Of a stretch of 64,000 bases of DNA, positions 13,501 through 24,697 are shown piece by piece (position 1 is the first letter of the stretch; every line of letters starts with the position of its first letter). A program made the position numbers and the translations under genes. Source of the stretch: Turritopsis dohrnii (lineage: Eukaryota; Cnidaria; Hydrozoa; Anthoathecata; Oceaniidae); assembly GCA_027922465.2 (NCBI GenBank), contig BQMF02000120.1:496001-560000 (forward strand), written 5' to 3'. The notes beneath the pieces are model-generated. The model saw only the letters and a list, made by a program, of their open reading frames with translations. It did no database searches and had not been told where the DNA came from.

Positions 13501-15818
13501 ATTTAGCATTAATGTGAAAAGGTCTTTATATGAAGATACCTTAACGAACATTATTGTTCATGCCTGGAAACAACATGTCATGATTGCCATTGAATATAAC
13601 CACCAAGGTAACAATGCAGGATTTGAATATACGGTCAAGCGATTGAAAAGATAAAGCATTAAGACCTTGTTAGACTGTCCTTGATGGAAGAGAAATTATA
13701 AAACATTTGCAATAAAATTTACCTATGGGTTGTTTCCACGAACTGACATAATAGTTCATATACCATTTACGTTTTAATGGCTTTAAAGTATCATTGTGGT
13801 GCAATGGATAAACCTGGATGACATTTTGTGCTATGCAACGTGGCACTAAAATGTAAGAATAATTATGTGACAACATAAAAAAGATGGGCTTAAACATTAT
13901 GATGTACACTCTTATGCCAGTGGGCAAAATCGTCAAAAATTCACTGCAATGAAGAACCTTTTTATTGAAATAGTGCATACATTTATATAAAAATGCACTC
14001 CTTTGCAGTGTTCATCACCATTAGGTTACAAAAGCTCTGCAACAATGAACTGCAACATGCACAATATGTAAAATGATTACACAATATATATCAATGAAAT
14101 AAACCAGGGCATACTCACATACTGGTCGGTTTTTGTAAATTTTTACTTTCTCAAATTGCGGCACATTTCGTGTTTCTTCTTCTTCGCAAGTCACATGATC
14201 TAGTGCCTGCTTCAATAAAAACTGTTTTTCAGATGGCAAAAAGAATTCTTCATTGTCATCTTCATAACTTTCAAATTTATGTCGATTTTCCAAGCTAAAA
14301 GGTAATAAATGGCCTTCGTGTGTTCGCTTTAGAAGTTGATATCGCTCTGCAGCACAAAAGAATTGTTGCAATGAAGCAGAAATGATATAATAGCTTGAAT
14401 TTGAGTCGTCATCATCACTTTCATATTTCTGAACTTTGACACCAGCTCCACCAGATGAAACTACATGGAAGAAAATAGACTTTTAGCAGAGGCAAACTGA
14501 AATTGAAGATGTTTAATTTCTTATTGGCAGAACTTTTAACTGGGGCTTTATCAAACTTGCATAAGCATTACTCCAATTGGCAAAGATATTATCATTACAA
14601 AATTTGAACTTTAAGATCTGAAGGTAACTATAATCAATTCATTCAAAATGTTTTTTCTTTATGACAATTGCCTTTATGACAATTGCCAACACAACCAATG
14701 CTCTATTTCAATCTTTGATATCTCTTTTCACTAGCAATAGTGACAAGGTTTCTCATTTTTCGTTAGTCATCTCTAATCCTACAGACTCTACTATGGAACA
14801 TACTCCCTAAATCACAGTGCCACAGTAATAACAGTAACACATCTGCCACTGCTGTTTATACTATTACCTTCCTTTGTTGTGACTTAAAACACCAGCAGCT
14901 GTAATGTCAAGATTCCTTACAAGATATGTGGCTGAGTTAATGTTAAATAGAAAGTTTCCTAAGAGCATGTTAAAGTAGAATGAAGATTAAAGTGACTGCC
15001 GTATGGATGCTTTTATGAGGATTTGACCATATATTATGCAGAGACATTCTCCACTAGATGCAGAGGAGGCGGCTGTTGTACAGAGGTGACCATTATTAGA
15101 TGTTCCACTGTATGTTCATTATGCTGCATCAGCACCATAACCATAACAAAATAATCTTACTGACAGCCAACATTACTATTACATTACAAATGCGCAAAAA
15201 AAAGATTGCGACGTAATTTTCTATTACAGATCCCATTCATGGTGAACATAAGCTGTGGTCATAACTATGTTTTTTGTTGCATTTATCTAAATCGATCCTT
15301 TGCACTCCCTGGTAGCTAAAGTATGACCTGCAGAAGATCGCAACATTTTCCTATTCTTTTACTCCCTTAAAACATGTTATTAAGTATTACACATTTTTAA
15401 ACAGTTAAAGAACGTTAATAAATCGTTAAAAACGGTGTTTTAAAGAAATTTTAAAATTGACAATGAATGATTGAGTTTCTAAACTCAATTCAAAATTGAC
15501 TTTCAACCGGTAAATGATAGTTGGAAAGTACTTGGAAAAATCCCTGTGTCATTGTACAGACTAGGTAGTGAAAATGATCTAATGAAAACAACCATGCTAA
15601 CAACAGAAAAAAACAGGCATGGTTTCATCCACAGGATTATTAAACATTAACAAAATAATATTACTTGGTCTTGCTATTAGATTACAAATCCAATCTACTG
15701 TTTCAACTGGTATGTTTGCATTAAATTTTAGTATGATGGCTGTTGTGTCAAGCATTTCTACATCATCAGTGGTAAAATCATTGACCAGTTCTTTGATGTT
15801 ACTCTTAAGCCTTTCCAT
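10519..15818 (-). CDS. Anoctamin of the ANO10 (TMEM16K) type
   Basis: Twelve exons, read downward: 15818-15665, 14460-14119, 13845-13723, 13488-13240, 13086-12751, 12324-12269, 12182-12108, 12011-11829, 11591-11400, 11331-11197, 11072-10962, 10575-10519. All junctions are in phase; the product is 670 aa, close to vertebrate ANO10 (about 660). ANO10 hallmarks are NVIQVYPLHHND with a following KWYMNYY, SYFGENIALYFAFLEFYT at membrane helix 1, GHPRINPVTGLPEPYYPTW, and FGDYLEMFTQFGYVFMF then PLAGFWALVNNMVEIRTDA (530-548), the helix-7 segment with the acidic residues that bind calcium in this family. GIVWQ-like IGVWQ follows. ANO10 is an ER-associated scramblase/channel-type membrane protein; activity here is inferred. 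The ATG follows a likely 5'-UTR acceptor at 15835. The last exon is the least certain part. Confidence 0.9.
13917..14025. mobile_element. MITE family P1, copy c (anoctamin intron 2)
   Basis: Begins CCAGTGGGCAAAATCGTCAA, contains TTCACTGCAATGAAGAACC, TTGAAATAGTGCATACATTT and ATGCACTCCTTTGCAGTG, and ends CACCATTAGG. It lies in the 273-nt intron between anoctamin exons 2 and 3. Confidence 0.72.
14461..15664. other. Anoctamin intron 1
   Basis: A 1.2-kb intron, bounded by donor A|GTAATA after 15665 and acceptor CATGTAG at 14461-14467. No coding sequence or complete repeat is evident in it. Confidence 0.5.
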
Positions 15819-16293
15819 GCTTCATTCCTCTTTACCTAAATAAAGTTATGAATAAAGATTATGATTTTCATGAATAAATGAAAATGACAGTGCACTCAAA
15901 CTAACATAGACATCAGTTAACACTGTGTGATTTTTAGGATCATATCTGGATGACGGATGGTGTGCTGAAACGATGATGTACGAAAACTTTGCAAAAAAAT
16001 AGATAAAATAAATGTTTTTATAAAATTGCTTTTTTACTTTCAATACGACCTGTGGCTGCATATTTTAATTCATTTTTTATATGCACACTCAATGCTAAAT
16101 ATTAATGGTGGATTGAAAATGGGATAAGGTTTGTTGCTCTGTTATATATATAATCATCAGCCTTACAAGATTGCGCAAATCTGATTGGCTTAAACAGCAT
16201 TCAAGAGTGCAAATTAAATTGCTAATTGCACTCTCTAGAGTGCAAATTACATGTAATTGCACTGCTTTAAGGGTAAAAGTGTAAAACGCGGAC
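15819..16293. other. Region upstream of anoctamin gene
   Basis: Contains the anoctamin 5' leader (minus) and probably its promoter. From 16140 to 16270 the word GAGTGCAAATTA and its complement TAATTGCACT recur several times, giving a small imperfect inverted-repeat cluster. No coding sequence is seen. Confidence 0.4.
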
Positions 16294-16526
16294 TTAAAGC
16301 TTGGTTTTCAATAAAATTATTTTTGTTGCTCAACCGTTTTGCAGCATTTTGTTGTGCAACAAGTGTAGGAAATTGTTGCAGAGATAGATTTTTTTCTATC
16401 TCTGGAACAGATGTTGTACAACATATCTTTTGTTGCACAACATTCAGACTGTTGTGTAAAAGTTCTGAAAGACGGTTGCACAACCATTGTGCAACAAAAA
16501 ATAATTTTATTGGAAACCAAGCTTAA
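16294..16526. mobile_element. Fold-back MITE with TTAA flanks
   Basis: About 233 bp with near-perfect 33-bp inverted ends: AAGCTTGGTTTTCAATAAAA on the left, and the same sequence with one substitution and one extra T on the right. TTAA lies at both borders (16294-16297 and 16523-16526), as in piggyBac-type insertions. The interior is full of TTGTTGCACAAC-like words. No protein is encoded; the six-frame openings here arise from its self-complementarity. Confidence 0.75.
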
Positions 16527-16779
16527 GTATTCCTGACTTCACTTTAAGTTTCTCATTTTGTTGTGCAAATGCAATGCAATGTTTTCGGGTCTTTACTGTG
16601 ACTTTACTGAAAGATGACATTACAGTGCCCTTCGTATTTCATGTTTACACGACGTCAAAAGTTTGAAATGATTGTTCTCATTTTATGCTCAGAATCATGA
16701 AATAACAAAGAGCAATTATTATTATTTACTATTATTTTTGTTGACGATTACTTGATTTTGATTAGACATTACAAATACA

Positions 16780-18706
16780 TTCATTTTAGAAGTAGTATCA
16801 AGGTCAATTTGTTTTGGATGGATTCCTACCAGCATCAACTTCATCAGAGCACTTAGCACTATAGCACTTGTTATATACTTTAATTTCTATATACGTATAA
16901 GAAAAAACAACGGTTGTTTCGTTTGTACTTAAAGTTTCATGCCTACATCGCAGACAATCTTCAGCAAACTAAACCGTTAGATAAAAAACTACAATGTGAT
17001 GGTTTCATTGAAATGACGTCAGTCATTGAGGCCGTGTTTGAATATTAGTTGGTGTTTTCTTCTATGTCTGCACTTGGCCATAATTTCAGTCCGCTTGTTG
17101 AGAAGGTTTTCATACAGGTAGTTTGCAATTTCATACTTCTCGCATTGGCAAAGATGGCAATGGTTTGTTTCTGTTGAATATGTCTTGGTGTGTCTTATTA
17201 TTCTCCATGATACTGTTGGTGTTCTGTTTTTCTTTCTGATCTTCCAATATTCAGTGTTGTGTTGCTATATTTTTCGTTGGTGAACGAACCATTGTGCCCG
17301 TAATATCTTTGTTTGAATGTTGGCTCACAAAGACCAATATACATCATGGGTTGGTATTGGGGGATGTCGGCTATGATAGTTGCTGCGAACACTAAGGAAG
17401 ATGCCAGGCAGTTTCCCTTCATTGGGCATTGCTTTTTGTTGGTACAGTTACACTTTCTTTCGTTGGTGTTTGTGCATGTTTGATTGAGGGTTTTCTTGTT
17501 GTGCATATTCATTACTTGTTGCATATTCGGCATACAGCTGTAGCTGACTTTAACAGAGTTTTTGTTGAATATTTTATTAAACTTATTGGTTTTCGGAAAG
17601 TGTTTCTTTACGAGGTTTAAAAAGTATTTTCCAATGTTTGTTTCAAGGTTTAGCTTGTATGGTGGGTTAAACCAGATGATTTTTCTTTTTCGGTTTCTCC
17701 TAGGTTGGTTTGCATTCGTGAGGTATTCGAGAGATTGGTTGTAGCCAGATCTTCTTAGGGCTTCTTCGTAATATGGTTTGGTTTTTTTTAATATGTCTTC
17801 GTTGGATGATAGGTTTGATAAGCGAGTTTGTATGGATAATGGTATTTGCTTGATGACATTTGGTGGGTTTGATTTTACGTGTACGTAATTTATTTCATTG
17901 TCAGGCTTGCGGTATGGTCTGTATGTGCCAGTATTTAGGTTGACGGTTACATCAAGATAATTGACTACTTTCATGTTACATTCTACCACTATATATGTCT
18001 AGATGGTGACTTTCGAATATTTTTTGAAAGTCCTTTTTTATCTTTTCACTCTGTGGACCGCTGATGTCTTCGAATACCACTAATACCATCATCTTGGTAA
18101 AGTCCAACATTGTTTTTGTCGTACCTCTGCGTTATTTTAGAAAGTAGGAAACAGCCAACTAGTTCACAAACTTCTGCACCATCGTACGCTCCCATGGTTA
18201 CGTCAAACAGTTTGTTTCCTCTGTTGACTCAACTTTCCTGGTTCTTGATTAATAGTGACTTATACATGCTTGGAATATAATTTCTTTGTCTTGCTGTTGT
18301 ATTTGGGGAGATGGAATGCATTCTTAAGAAGGTTTTCGTTGATCAATGAGTAGAAGTCCTTGACATCAAACATCATGAACTTGTGGGCTTGTTTGATTCG
18401 TTTAAACCATTCGATTACATTTATGGTACTTTTCTATTGGTTTACTAATTGTGTCCTGGTTTTATTGTTGACGTTTTCTATTATCACTTTGCTTAATCTT
18501 CCTATTTCGTTCTTCGCTGGATTTATTAGCCTGGTGGTTGGGTTGTTGAGGAAATTTTCTTTGTGATCTTTAAGGGTTACAAAACAATTGTTTTCACCAT
18601 TAATGTCGAGTCTGTCAGCTACGTGATGGTCTTTTATGATATGTTTACCGCTACTATCGATACTGTCTTTTATCCCAGGGTCTGCTTTTTTGCATGTTAA
18701 AATCAA
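16780..18706 (-). pseudogene. Penelope-like element, 5' truncated and frameshifted
   Basis: The minus strand encodes, in several frames, the retroelement order reverse transcriptase then GIY-YIG endonuclease. RT pieces: CFVTLKDHKENF and NPTTRLINPAKNEIGR (18434-18706), INVIEWFKRIKQAHKFMMFD and DVKDFYSLINENLL, then NVGLYQDDG, the catalytic YxDD loop. The long open piece at 17198-17989 has the cysteine-rich linker CNCTNKKQCPMKGNCLA and the endonuclease YIGLCEPTFKQRYYGHNGSF. After a frameshift the C-terminus reads NKRTEIMAKCRH. The 3' untranslated part probably extends to about 16780. Stops and frameshifts between domains show it is inactive. Confidence 0.88.
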
Positions 18707-18714
18707 AAATAGAC

Positions 18715-19620
18715 TCAGCTGTGAAAAACCAAGGAAAACTATATAATGATAAAAAGGAAAAAATCAGTAATGACTCAAATGAGATTTCATGATAGATTTA
18801 AATTTTGGAAATTTGATAGAAGACAGGTTATATCTGAAAAGCGCATTTGAAAGCAGTACCAATTGAGAATTGATTGGTAATGCATAGACAATAGCCCATA
18901 GATATGTCTTAACCATGGGTTTAGATAGGAGGTGATAAGTTTGACCACGAGTATGATGTGAGTTACTTAGGTAATTAAGACATAAGACATCCTGAATTCT
19001 AGAAGGAGTAAGCTTGTTAAGAATTTGAAATACAAGGGTAAGATTTTGAAAGATTACAAGATCATAAAACGTAAGAATACTAGCACTTTTAAAAAGGGCT
19101 TTAGTGTGAGCAAGATAGTGAGAAAAAGAAAGCAGGCATATAGATTTCTTCTGAACAATAAATACTCTGGAAGTGAGAGTTGAAGATTAGCCCCAAACAA
19201 GCGCAGCATAACTTAGTTGCGAGGTAAAAAGAGCATGGTTAACTGAGGTTAGAGGTAAAAAGAGCATGAACTTCTGAGGGGAGATAGTGCCTAAATAGAC
19301 TTAGTATGCCATTAGATTGACTTAATTTGGAACAGACGAAGTTAATATGAAAAGAAATTCATTGATTAATACACCAAGATATTTCACATGGGATTCAAAA
19401 TTGAGTTCAGCATTGTTGAGAACCAGTCTAAAAGTTATGATTGATTGATTTTCTAGCACTACGAAATAACAGGGCTTCAGTTTTGATAACATTTAAAGCA
19501 ATCATGTTGGCTTGGAGCCAATTTAAGAGGTTTGAAAGATCCACATTTTATTGGTCTTCCAGATGAACTGGATTCTTTCCTGGAACAATAACTACCAATA
19601 CTATTAGCTTATGACGGAAA
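18715..19620 (-). pseudogene. LINE reverse-transcriptase C-terminal remnant
   Basis: Minus-strand pieces in sequence: DLSNLLNWLQANMIALNVIK, KTEALLFRSARKS, then after a frameshift LNNAELNFESHVKYLGVLIN, LFTSQLSYAALVWG, HYLAHTKALFKSASILTFYD, NKLTPSRIQDVL. This is the usual C-terminal half of a Jockey/CR1-type LINE. Stops and frameshifts make it dead. The Penelope-like element abuts its 3' side, so one probably inserted into or beside the other. Confidence 0.8.
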
Positions 19621-19683
19621 TTCAAGACAGGCCAATAATATGAAGCACCTTTGTTTGAATAAAATGTTTTGGTATGAAGTACT

Positions 19684-20129
19684 CACTTTTTTTATAAGAA
19701 CAATTATATAAGAACACAAGTCTCAAATTTGGCCAAAATATAAGAACAAAATAAGAACAACCTGAGGCCCAGTTCCAAAAATTAAGAACACTGTGAGCCT
19801 CAAGTTTCTTGTAAAATGAGAACATTCATGATGTGAATTCTTTGTGAATGTTTATGGTTGTGAATGGTTTAGAAGTTTTGTTACTTTTTTACCTTCAATA
19901 AATGTACGAATGAGCTATTACCAAACATGCTTTTTACCAGTTGCTTTTAAAAAGATTTTTTATTTTAGAGGAAGTTCCATAATAAGAACAAAAAAATAAG
20001 GCTGAAATTTGAAACTGTGTTCTTAAAGCTAAGAACAAAATAAGAACAATTCAGGCTGAAAAAGTCTAAAAAAAATAAGAACAGCCAGCCTAAGGCCAGA
20101 TTTTACTGGTTCTTATAATAAAAAAAGTG
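19684..20129. mobile_element. MITE saturated with ATAAGAAC words
   Basis: Left end CACTTTTTTTATAAGAAC; the right end reads CACTTTTTTTATTATAAGAAC-like when reverse-complemented. About a dozen ATAAGAAC or AAGAACA words lie between them. Length is about 446 bp and no protein is encoded. Confidence 0.6.
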
Positions 20130-21048
20130 TGTAGGTTTTTAAAAGAGCAACAGATAACTTCACTTTGAAGTAACACCTAATTAAATCATATCAATATAAC
20201 CTATGAAATACCCGTAACACCAATGCTTGGTATTGATTAAGTTAGCTATTACATGATTTGATAAAAGGGCTGTTGGATTTTACTTCATTGCACCTCCTTT
20301 CCTATCACTACTGATCAATCCATCTATATTATCTTATACTCAATCAATACCGTTTTTACTGAAGTTTAAGATCTCCGTTATTATAGGTGTTTTACATGCA
20401 CTCTTTTACCCCCCGTGGCAATACTGTATAATTGCGTTGTGTCGATTGTTTACTGTGTTTAGGAGCCAGACTATTATTGTTGAGTGCAGATGTGTTTACT
20501 TGTCTCTCTCGCAAAAATAGAACACCGCCCCTTGTCTAACGCCCTAGATCAATACAAATTTGACAAGAAATTGTATATACATTAATACAAATTTTTTATT
20601 CTTGTTCTGCTCTTTCGTGTCATTTATTATTTTTCTTCTGATACATCTTATTTATATTTAAATTCCATTTGTGTTTTTTATGTTAATTTATCTTATTTTG
20701 AACACAAAAGTGACACTTTCCGCCCGGTTAACAAATTAACAAAGCGGCAAAACACCGGAAAACACGGAACAGAACAATCCTGTCCTGTTAGGTCTGTGGT
20801 TCTGTTTGTTCTTGTATTGGGTGTAATATTCCAATCTATATCATGTGATACTCAATAAACATTGCTTTTCAATACTTTATTCAGATCTTCTTCAAACAAT
20901 GTTATCACTGTGATTTGAAATTACACGCACGAGTGTCAAGCAAGAAGCCAATTTAGCTAATTAAAATTAACTCTTTTATTTATTTAACTTTTAGATAATA
21001 AAAGTCTTAATTCTTCTCAGAAAGGTAAAACTGGGAGCTGACCACTTG

Positions 21049-21050
<2 letters not shown>
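20130..21050. other. AT-rich intergenic sequence
   Basis: I see no gene, tRNA or complete mobile element here. Confidence 0.45.

Positions 21051-21085
<35 letters not shown>
21051..21085 (+). repeat. Homopolymer of 35 G
   Basis: Thirty-five consecutive G on the plus strand in otherwise AT-rich DNA. Such a run can form G-quadruplex structures, and its true length is likely uncertain because sequencing and assembly of long G runs are error-prone. Confidence 0.9.
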
Positions 21086-21086
<1 letters not shown>

Positions 21087-21959
21087 TATAAGAAGCCAAT
21101 GAGTAGAAACTTCCCCAACTCATTTATTTATATGTTAATTGACATCTGTTGTTCATATTTATGTTGTTTATAAGAATTTCATTGAAGGTTTAATGGAGAT
21201 GGTTAAAGAAAAGTTTAAATCACTTATATTCATTAATAGTGAAAATGCAACACTAAATCCTGAAAACCAAATAAATAAAAAAATCTGCAGAAATACATTT
21301 GTACTTGTGCACAGAAGAAGTCCATAGGAAGAAGAAAGGCATTTACATGAAGACCTTAAAATAAAGGTAGAGACATTTTATTGTATGTTGATAGATTTTC
21401 TAGAATGTGTCTTTAGAAAAAAAAGAATTTTCTTCAGTTAGAGGAAATTAAGATGGGCAGGCAAAGTTTAGAATTATTTTTTGCCTTACAATTTTTTTAT
21501 AAGGAACCTTATACTTGGCTTTTATTCTGCTGTTCTTTATTTTTCCAAAAGTATAATTCCTAAACGAGTTTTTAGCTGCTTTCTTTCCTCATGTAAACAT
21601 ATATATTTGAATCCTGTTGTTTTGCACAACTTTGCCATACGTGCAAGTACTTGTATTTAAGTTCTTGTTTTTAAATATTTGCTTCTTATTTTAAAAAAGA
21701 GAATGCTTCTTGTTTCTTAATGTCTTTTTCTTGTGTTTCAGCCTGTCCAGTTCCTTTAGCAATAATTTTCAAGCTTTGTTCAGCTTCAACTTGACGCAGT
21801 GTTCCTTTCAATGTGAGCATGGTGTTCATTATAACAAATGTGAAGCCTACTTAAATTTGCTTGATAAACTATGATTTATTCAATCATATTGACAAATGGT
21901 TGAATAGCAACTAACAAGGTTAATCTATAAGTGTTGTACATTATTCCTAAAAGTATATC
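21086..21959. other. Intergenic; one small unassigned minus ORF
   Basis: The minus strand at 21686-21820 has a 44-codon ORF (starts MLTLKGTLRQVEAEQ, rich in K, E and Q) that resembles coding sequence in composition but has no recognised family and no visible splice sites. A plus ORF at 21139-21327 (62 codons) is likewise unassigned. Nothing else is supported. Confidence 0.25.
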
Positions 21960-22908
21960 ATGAAGTACCCTTATGATAATGAGGTATACCTTAGGTATAC
22001 TTTTTTTGTACCTAAGGTATACCTTTTTTGAACCTGAGGTATACCTCAGGTACATACACAATGACACATGATTGTACCTCAGGTATACCTCAGGTACACC
22101 TCGGGTATGTTATAGGTATTATTATGCGCAAACCTTTCATTTAGATCAATGCACCATAACTGTACCTCAAATGTACATAAATAGGCCTAATTTAGGACAT
22201 TCAGGTATACCCGAGGTATACCAACGAAGATACATCTCAGGTACATCAAGAGTACATTTGTGGTACAGCGTTCGCCAAATCTCGGATTTCTTAAAAATTG
22301 ACCCAGGTACAGTTTGGGTACATTAAATGTATTGTTTGGGTACATTGAAAGTATCGATTGGGTACATTATTAAAAAGTTAATTTTGGACTGTTTAAGAAT
22401 ACCTTAACTGTACCTAAAATTCACCAAACCTTCAAGCGTTTGATAACAAGTATTCCTGAAGACTTATCAAAAAGAAATGAACGACTTTGGATCTGTTGTC
22501 CTATTAATACCTAACACTTAATACCTAATAATGGCCTGAAGGTATATAGGTACAAATTAGGTACATTCTAGGTATTAGATTTATTGCTATTGCACGCAAG
22601 GTTTTCACATTTTATACCTGATCTTGAGGTATATTTTAGGTACATAGCAGGTACACATTAGGTATGTGGCTTTTTTTTACCCATACTGTACCTGGTCTTG
22701 AGGTACGATTTAGGTTCATAGTAGGTACACTTTAGGTATGTGGCTTTTTGTACCTATAATGTACCTGATCTTGAGGTACATTTTAGGTACATAGTAGGTG
22801 CAAATTAGGTAGTTTGCTTGATGTACCTTTTATGTACCTGAATTTTAAGGTAAAGTTCAGGTACATTTTTTTACGCATGTGTCAAAGGTACATGTTTGGT
22901 ATAACTTA
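21960..22908. repeat. GGTAC/GGTATAC-saturated repeat tract
   Basis: Over about 950 bp, words such as AGGTACATTTTAGGTAC, GAGGTATACCTCAGGTAC and their complements recur tens of times at irregular spacing. They are largely self-complementary, so both strands can fold on themselves. The tract is non-coding; short apparent ORFs are by-products of the repeats. No clear terminal inverted repeat was found. It is probably the body of a non-autonomous mobile element. Confidence 0.65.
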
Positions 22909-23179
22909 CTATCATAAAAGGGTAGTTTGATTTTTCAAGTTTTGTAAACTTTGACCAAAGTGGTACATCCTGATAGTTTCAGCTTCTGGATTACACTGTT
23001 AAGCAGCCAAATACCAACCAAGTGTTGCATAACAAAGAAGGTTAAGAAAGAATTGTTTAATAAATAATGTGTGTTGGGAAATTGTGCTTGAATGTCAATA
23101 AGTCAATAAGTCCATGTGATAGTGTTGGAAAGGTGTTGATTTTTGAGTGGTGCCAAATGTTTCAATTTACTGATCAAAA

Positions 23180-23600
23180 GACGACAACATAATCATTTAT
23201 ATACGTTATCTCTCATCTACTAGTTGGAAACATGGATTTTTCACTGAAACTTCCTAAGGTAAGGACTGAATTTGCCAGGAAGTCAGCTTTCTTTATGGGA
23301 TCAAAAATATATAATGATCTCCCCGCTGATGTTCGCAAAGCTGAATCTTTTAAAGATTTCTGCAGGAGGTTGAATAACCATTTTGTGTGAACTATGGCGA
23401 AAGTCCTTGATACCAAGTTTTCTTTTGTGTGTGTATGTGTATTTTCTTATTCTTATCTTTGCCAGTGCGTGTGTCCACAATTTTTATCACAATTATCATT
23501 CTAGCATACCGGTATTCATTTCGTATACTTTTTTTTCTGATTTAAAGGCCCTACTTTTTTTTCTTTCTTTCTTTTTTTTTTTAATGCAGGACTCATATTG
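23180..23600 (+). pseudogene. LINE 3' end (RT C-terminus and tail)
   Basis: The plus strand at about 23210-23389 reads LVGNMDFSLKLPKVRTEFAR, then KSAFFMGSKIYNDLPADVRK, ESFKDFCRRLNNHFV and stop. This is the C-terminal signature of CR1/L2-type LINEs (RTE..KKSF..G...WN.LP). A pyrimidine-rich tail follows. The rest of the element is missing. Confidence 0.7.
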
Positions 23601-24697
23601 ATAACAGCATTTATTTGTTGAAGTGACAATCCTGTAAATAAATATTCGTTTAATAAAATAATAAATTTCCAATATAAAATGTTATTTTCAATTCAGGCTG
23701 TGCATTTACGTTACATTTTTTGCGTAATGACAGCAAAATAAAAATGTCTTGTAACCGAAGCTATTTTCTTATAATTTTAGTTTTTGTACTCTAGTCACAG
23801 AGTCAGTAATGGTTTATACAGTCATTCTAAGTAAGCTAATCTCACTGATCAAAAGTTGAACAGCTTGCCTTGAAGTGTTTTGCCTGTATTGAAGCAATTC
23901 AAAGGGCAATGACAACTGACAGGTACATTTAGACCCCTTTATAGTTATAAGTTAGTGTTAAGAATGTACTCTTGAAGAGCTATCAGACAAAGTTCAAATA
24001 TATATTGGTTTTGTACATATTTTTATCAACTTGTTATTTTTTAAAAAACATTACATTTTGCTTAATTCATTCATATTTAAAGTTAAAAGGAAAGTTATTA
24101 TGATTAACATTAATTAAACCATGTTATTACAAGTTATTAAAACATTGTTATAAGTTATGGTTCATGAATGTTTCTGTATAAATAAAATTACTGGACGGTA
24201 ATTTAATGTATCTTGATGAACTTCATACTATAAGCCTTTTTGTTTAGATTAAGATTGCTGTTATTTTAATACTAGTATGTTTTGGCATTTTACAGTGGTT
24301 TCACAAAACCTTCTATAATCATGTAAAATTTAATTTAACACCATGTTTATGTTCACTCCAGTTATTTTTATTTGATACCTATATACAATTTCACAAGAAC
24401 CTTTAATTAATTGTAATCCAATTTACCATTTTTTTCTGACTGGCCTTAAAACTTTAAAGAAAATCCTTTAAAACACCTTAATCCAATATCAAACACGTGG
24501 TGATTTAATCTTTCATATACATGTAGCGTATAATCTTTACTAATCTTATAACCAACTGTTTTGATTTTATTGATTTTGACATTTTCTTTTAGTGGTTTTC
24601 ATGTAGTTACATCTACTTAGCACATATAAAATAATGTCTGATCATAAAGACACAAAATCTGTTTTCATCTAATTTAGAGCCAACTGAAAATCAAACA
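23601..24697. other. Upstream region of the KIF16B-type gene
   Basis: AT-rich; it must contain the promoter and 5' leader of the kinesin gene. I could not place a promoter element with confidence. Confidence 0.4.

Noticed and set aside
16247..16526. Three overlapping ORFs on both strands
   Set aside because: They follow from the self-complementary fold-back MITE, not from coding sequence.
17429..18566. Several plus-strand ORFs with apparent membrane segments (for example 18360-18566)
   Set aside because: They are antisense shadows of the Penelope-like element on the minus strand.
21960..22908. CRISPR array
   Set aside because: The repeated words vary in length and spacing, occur on both strands, and there are no constant repeats with equal spacers; the genome is eukaryotic.
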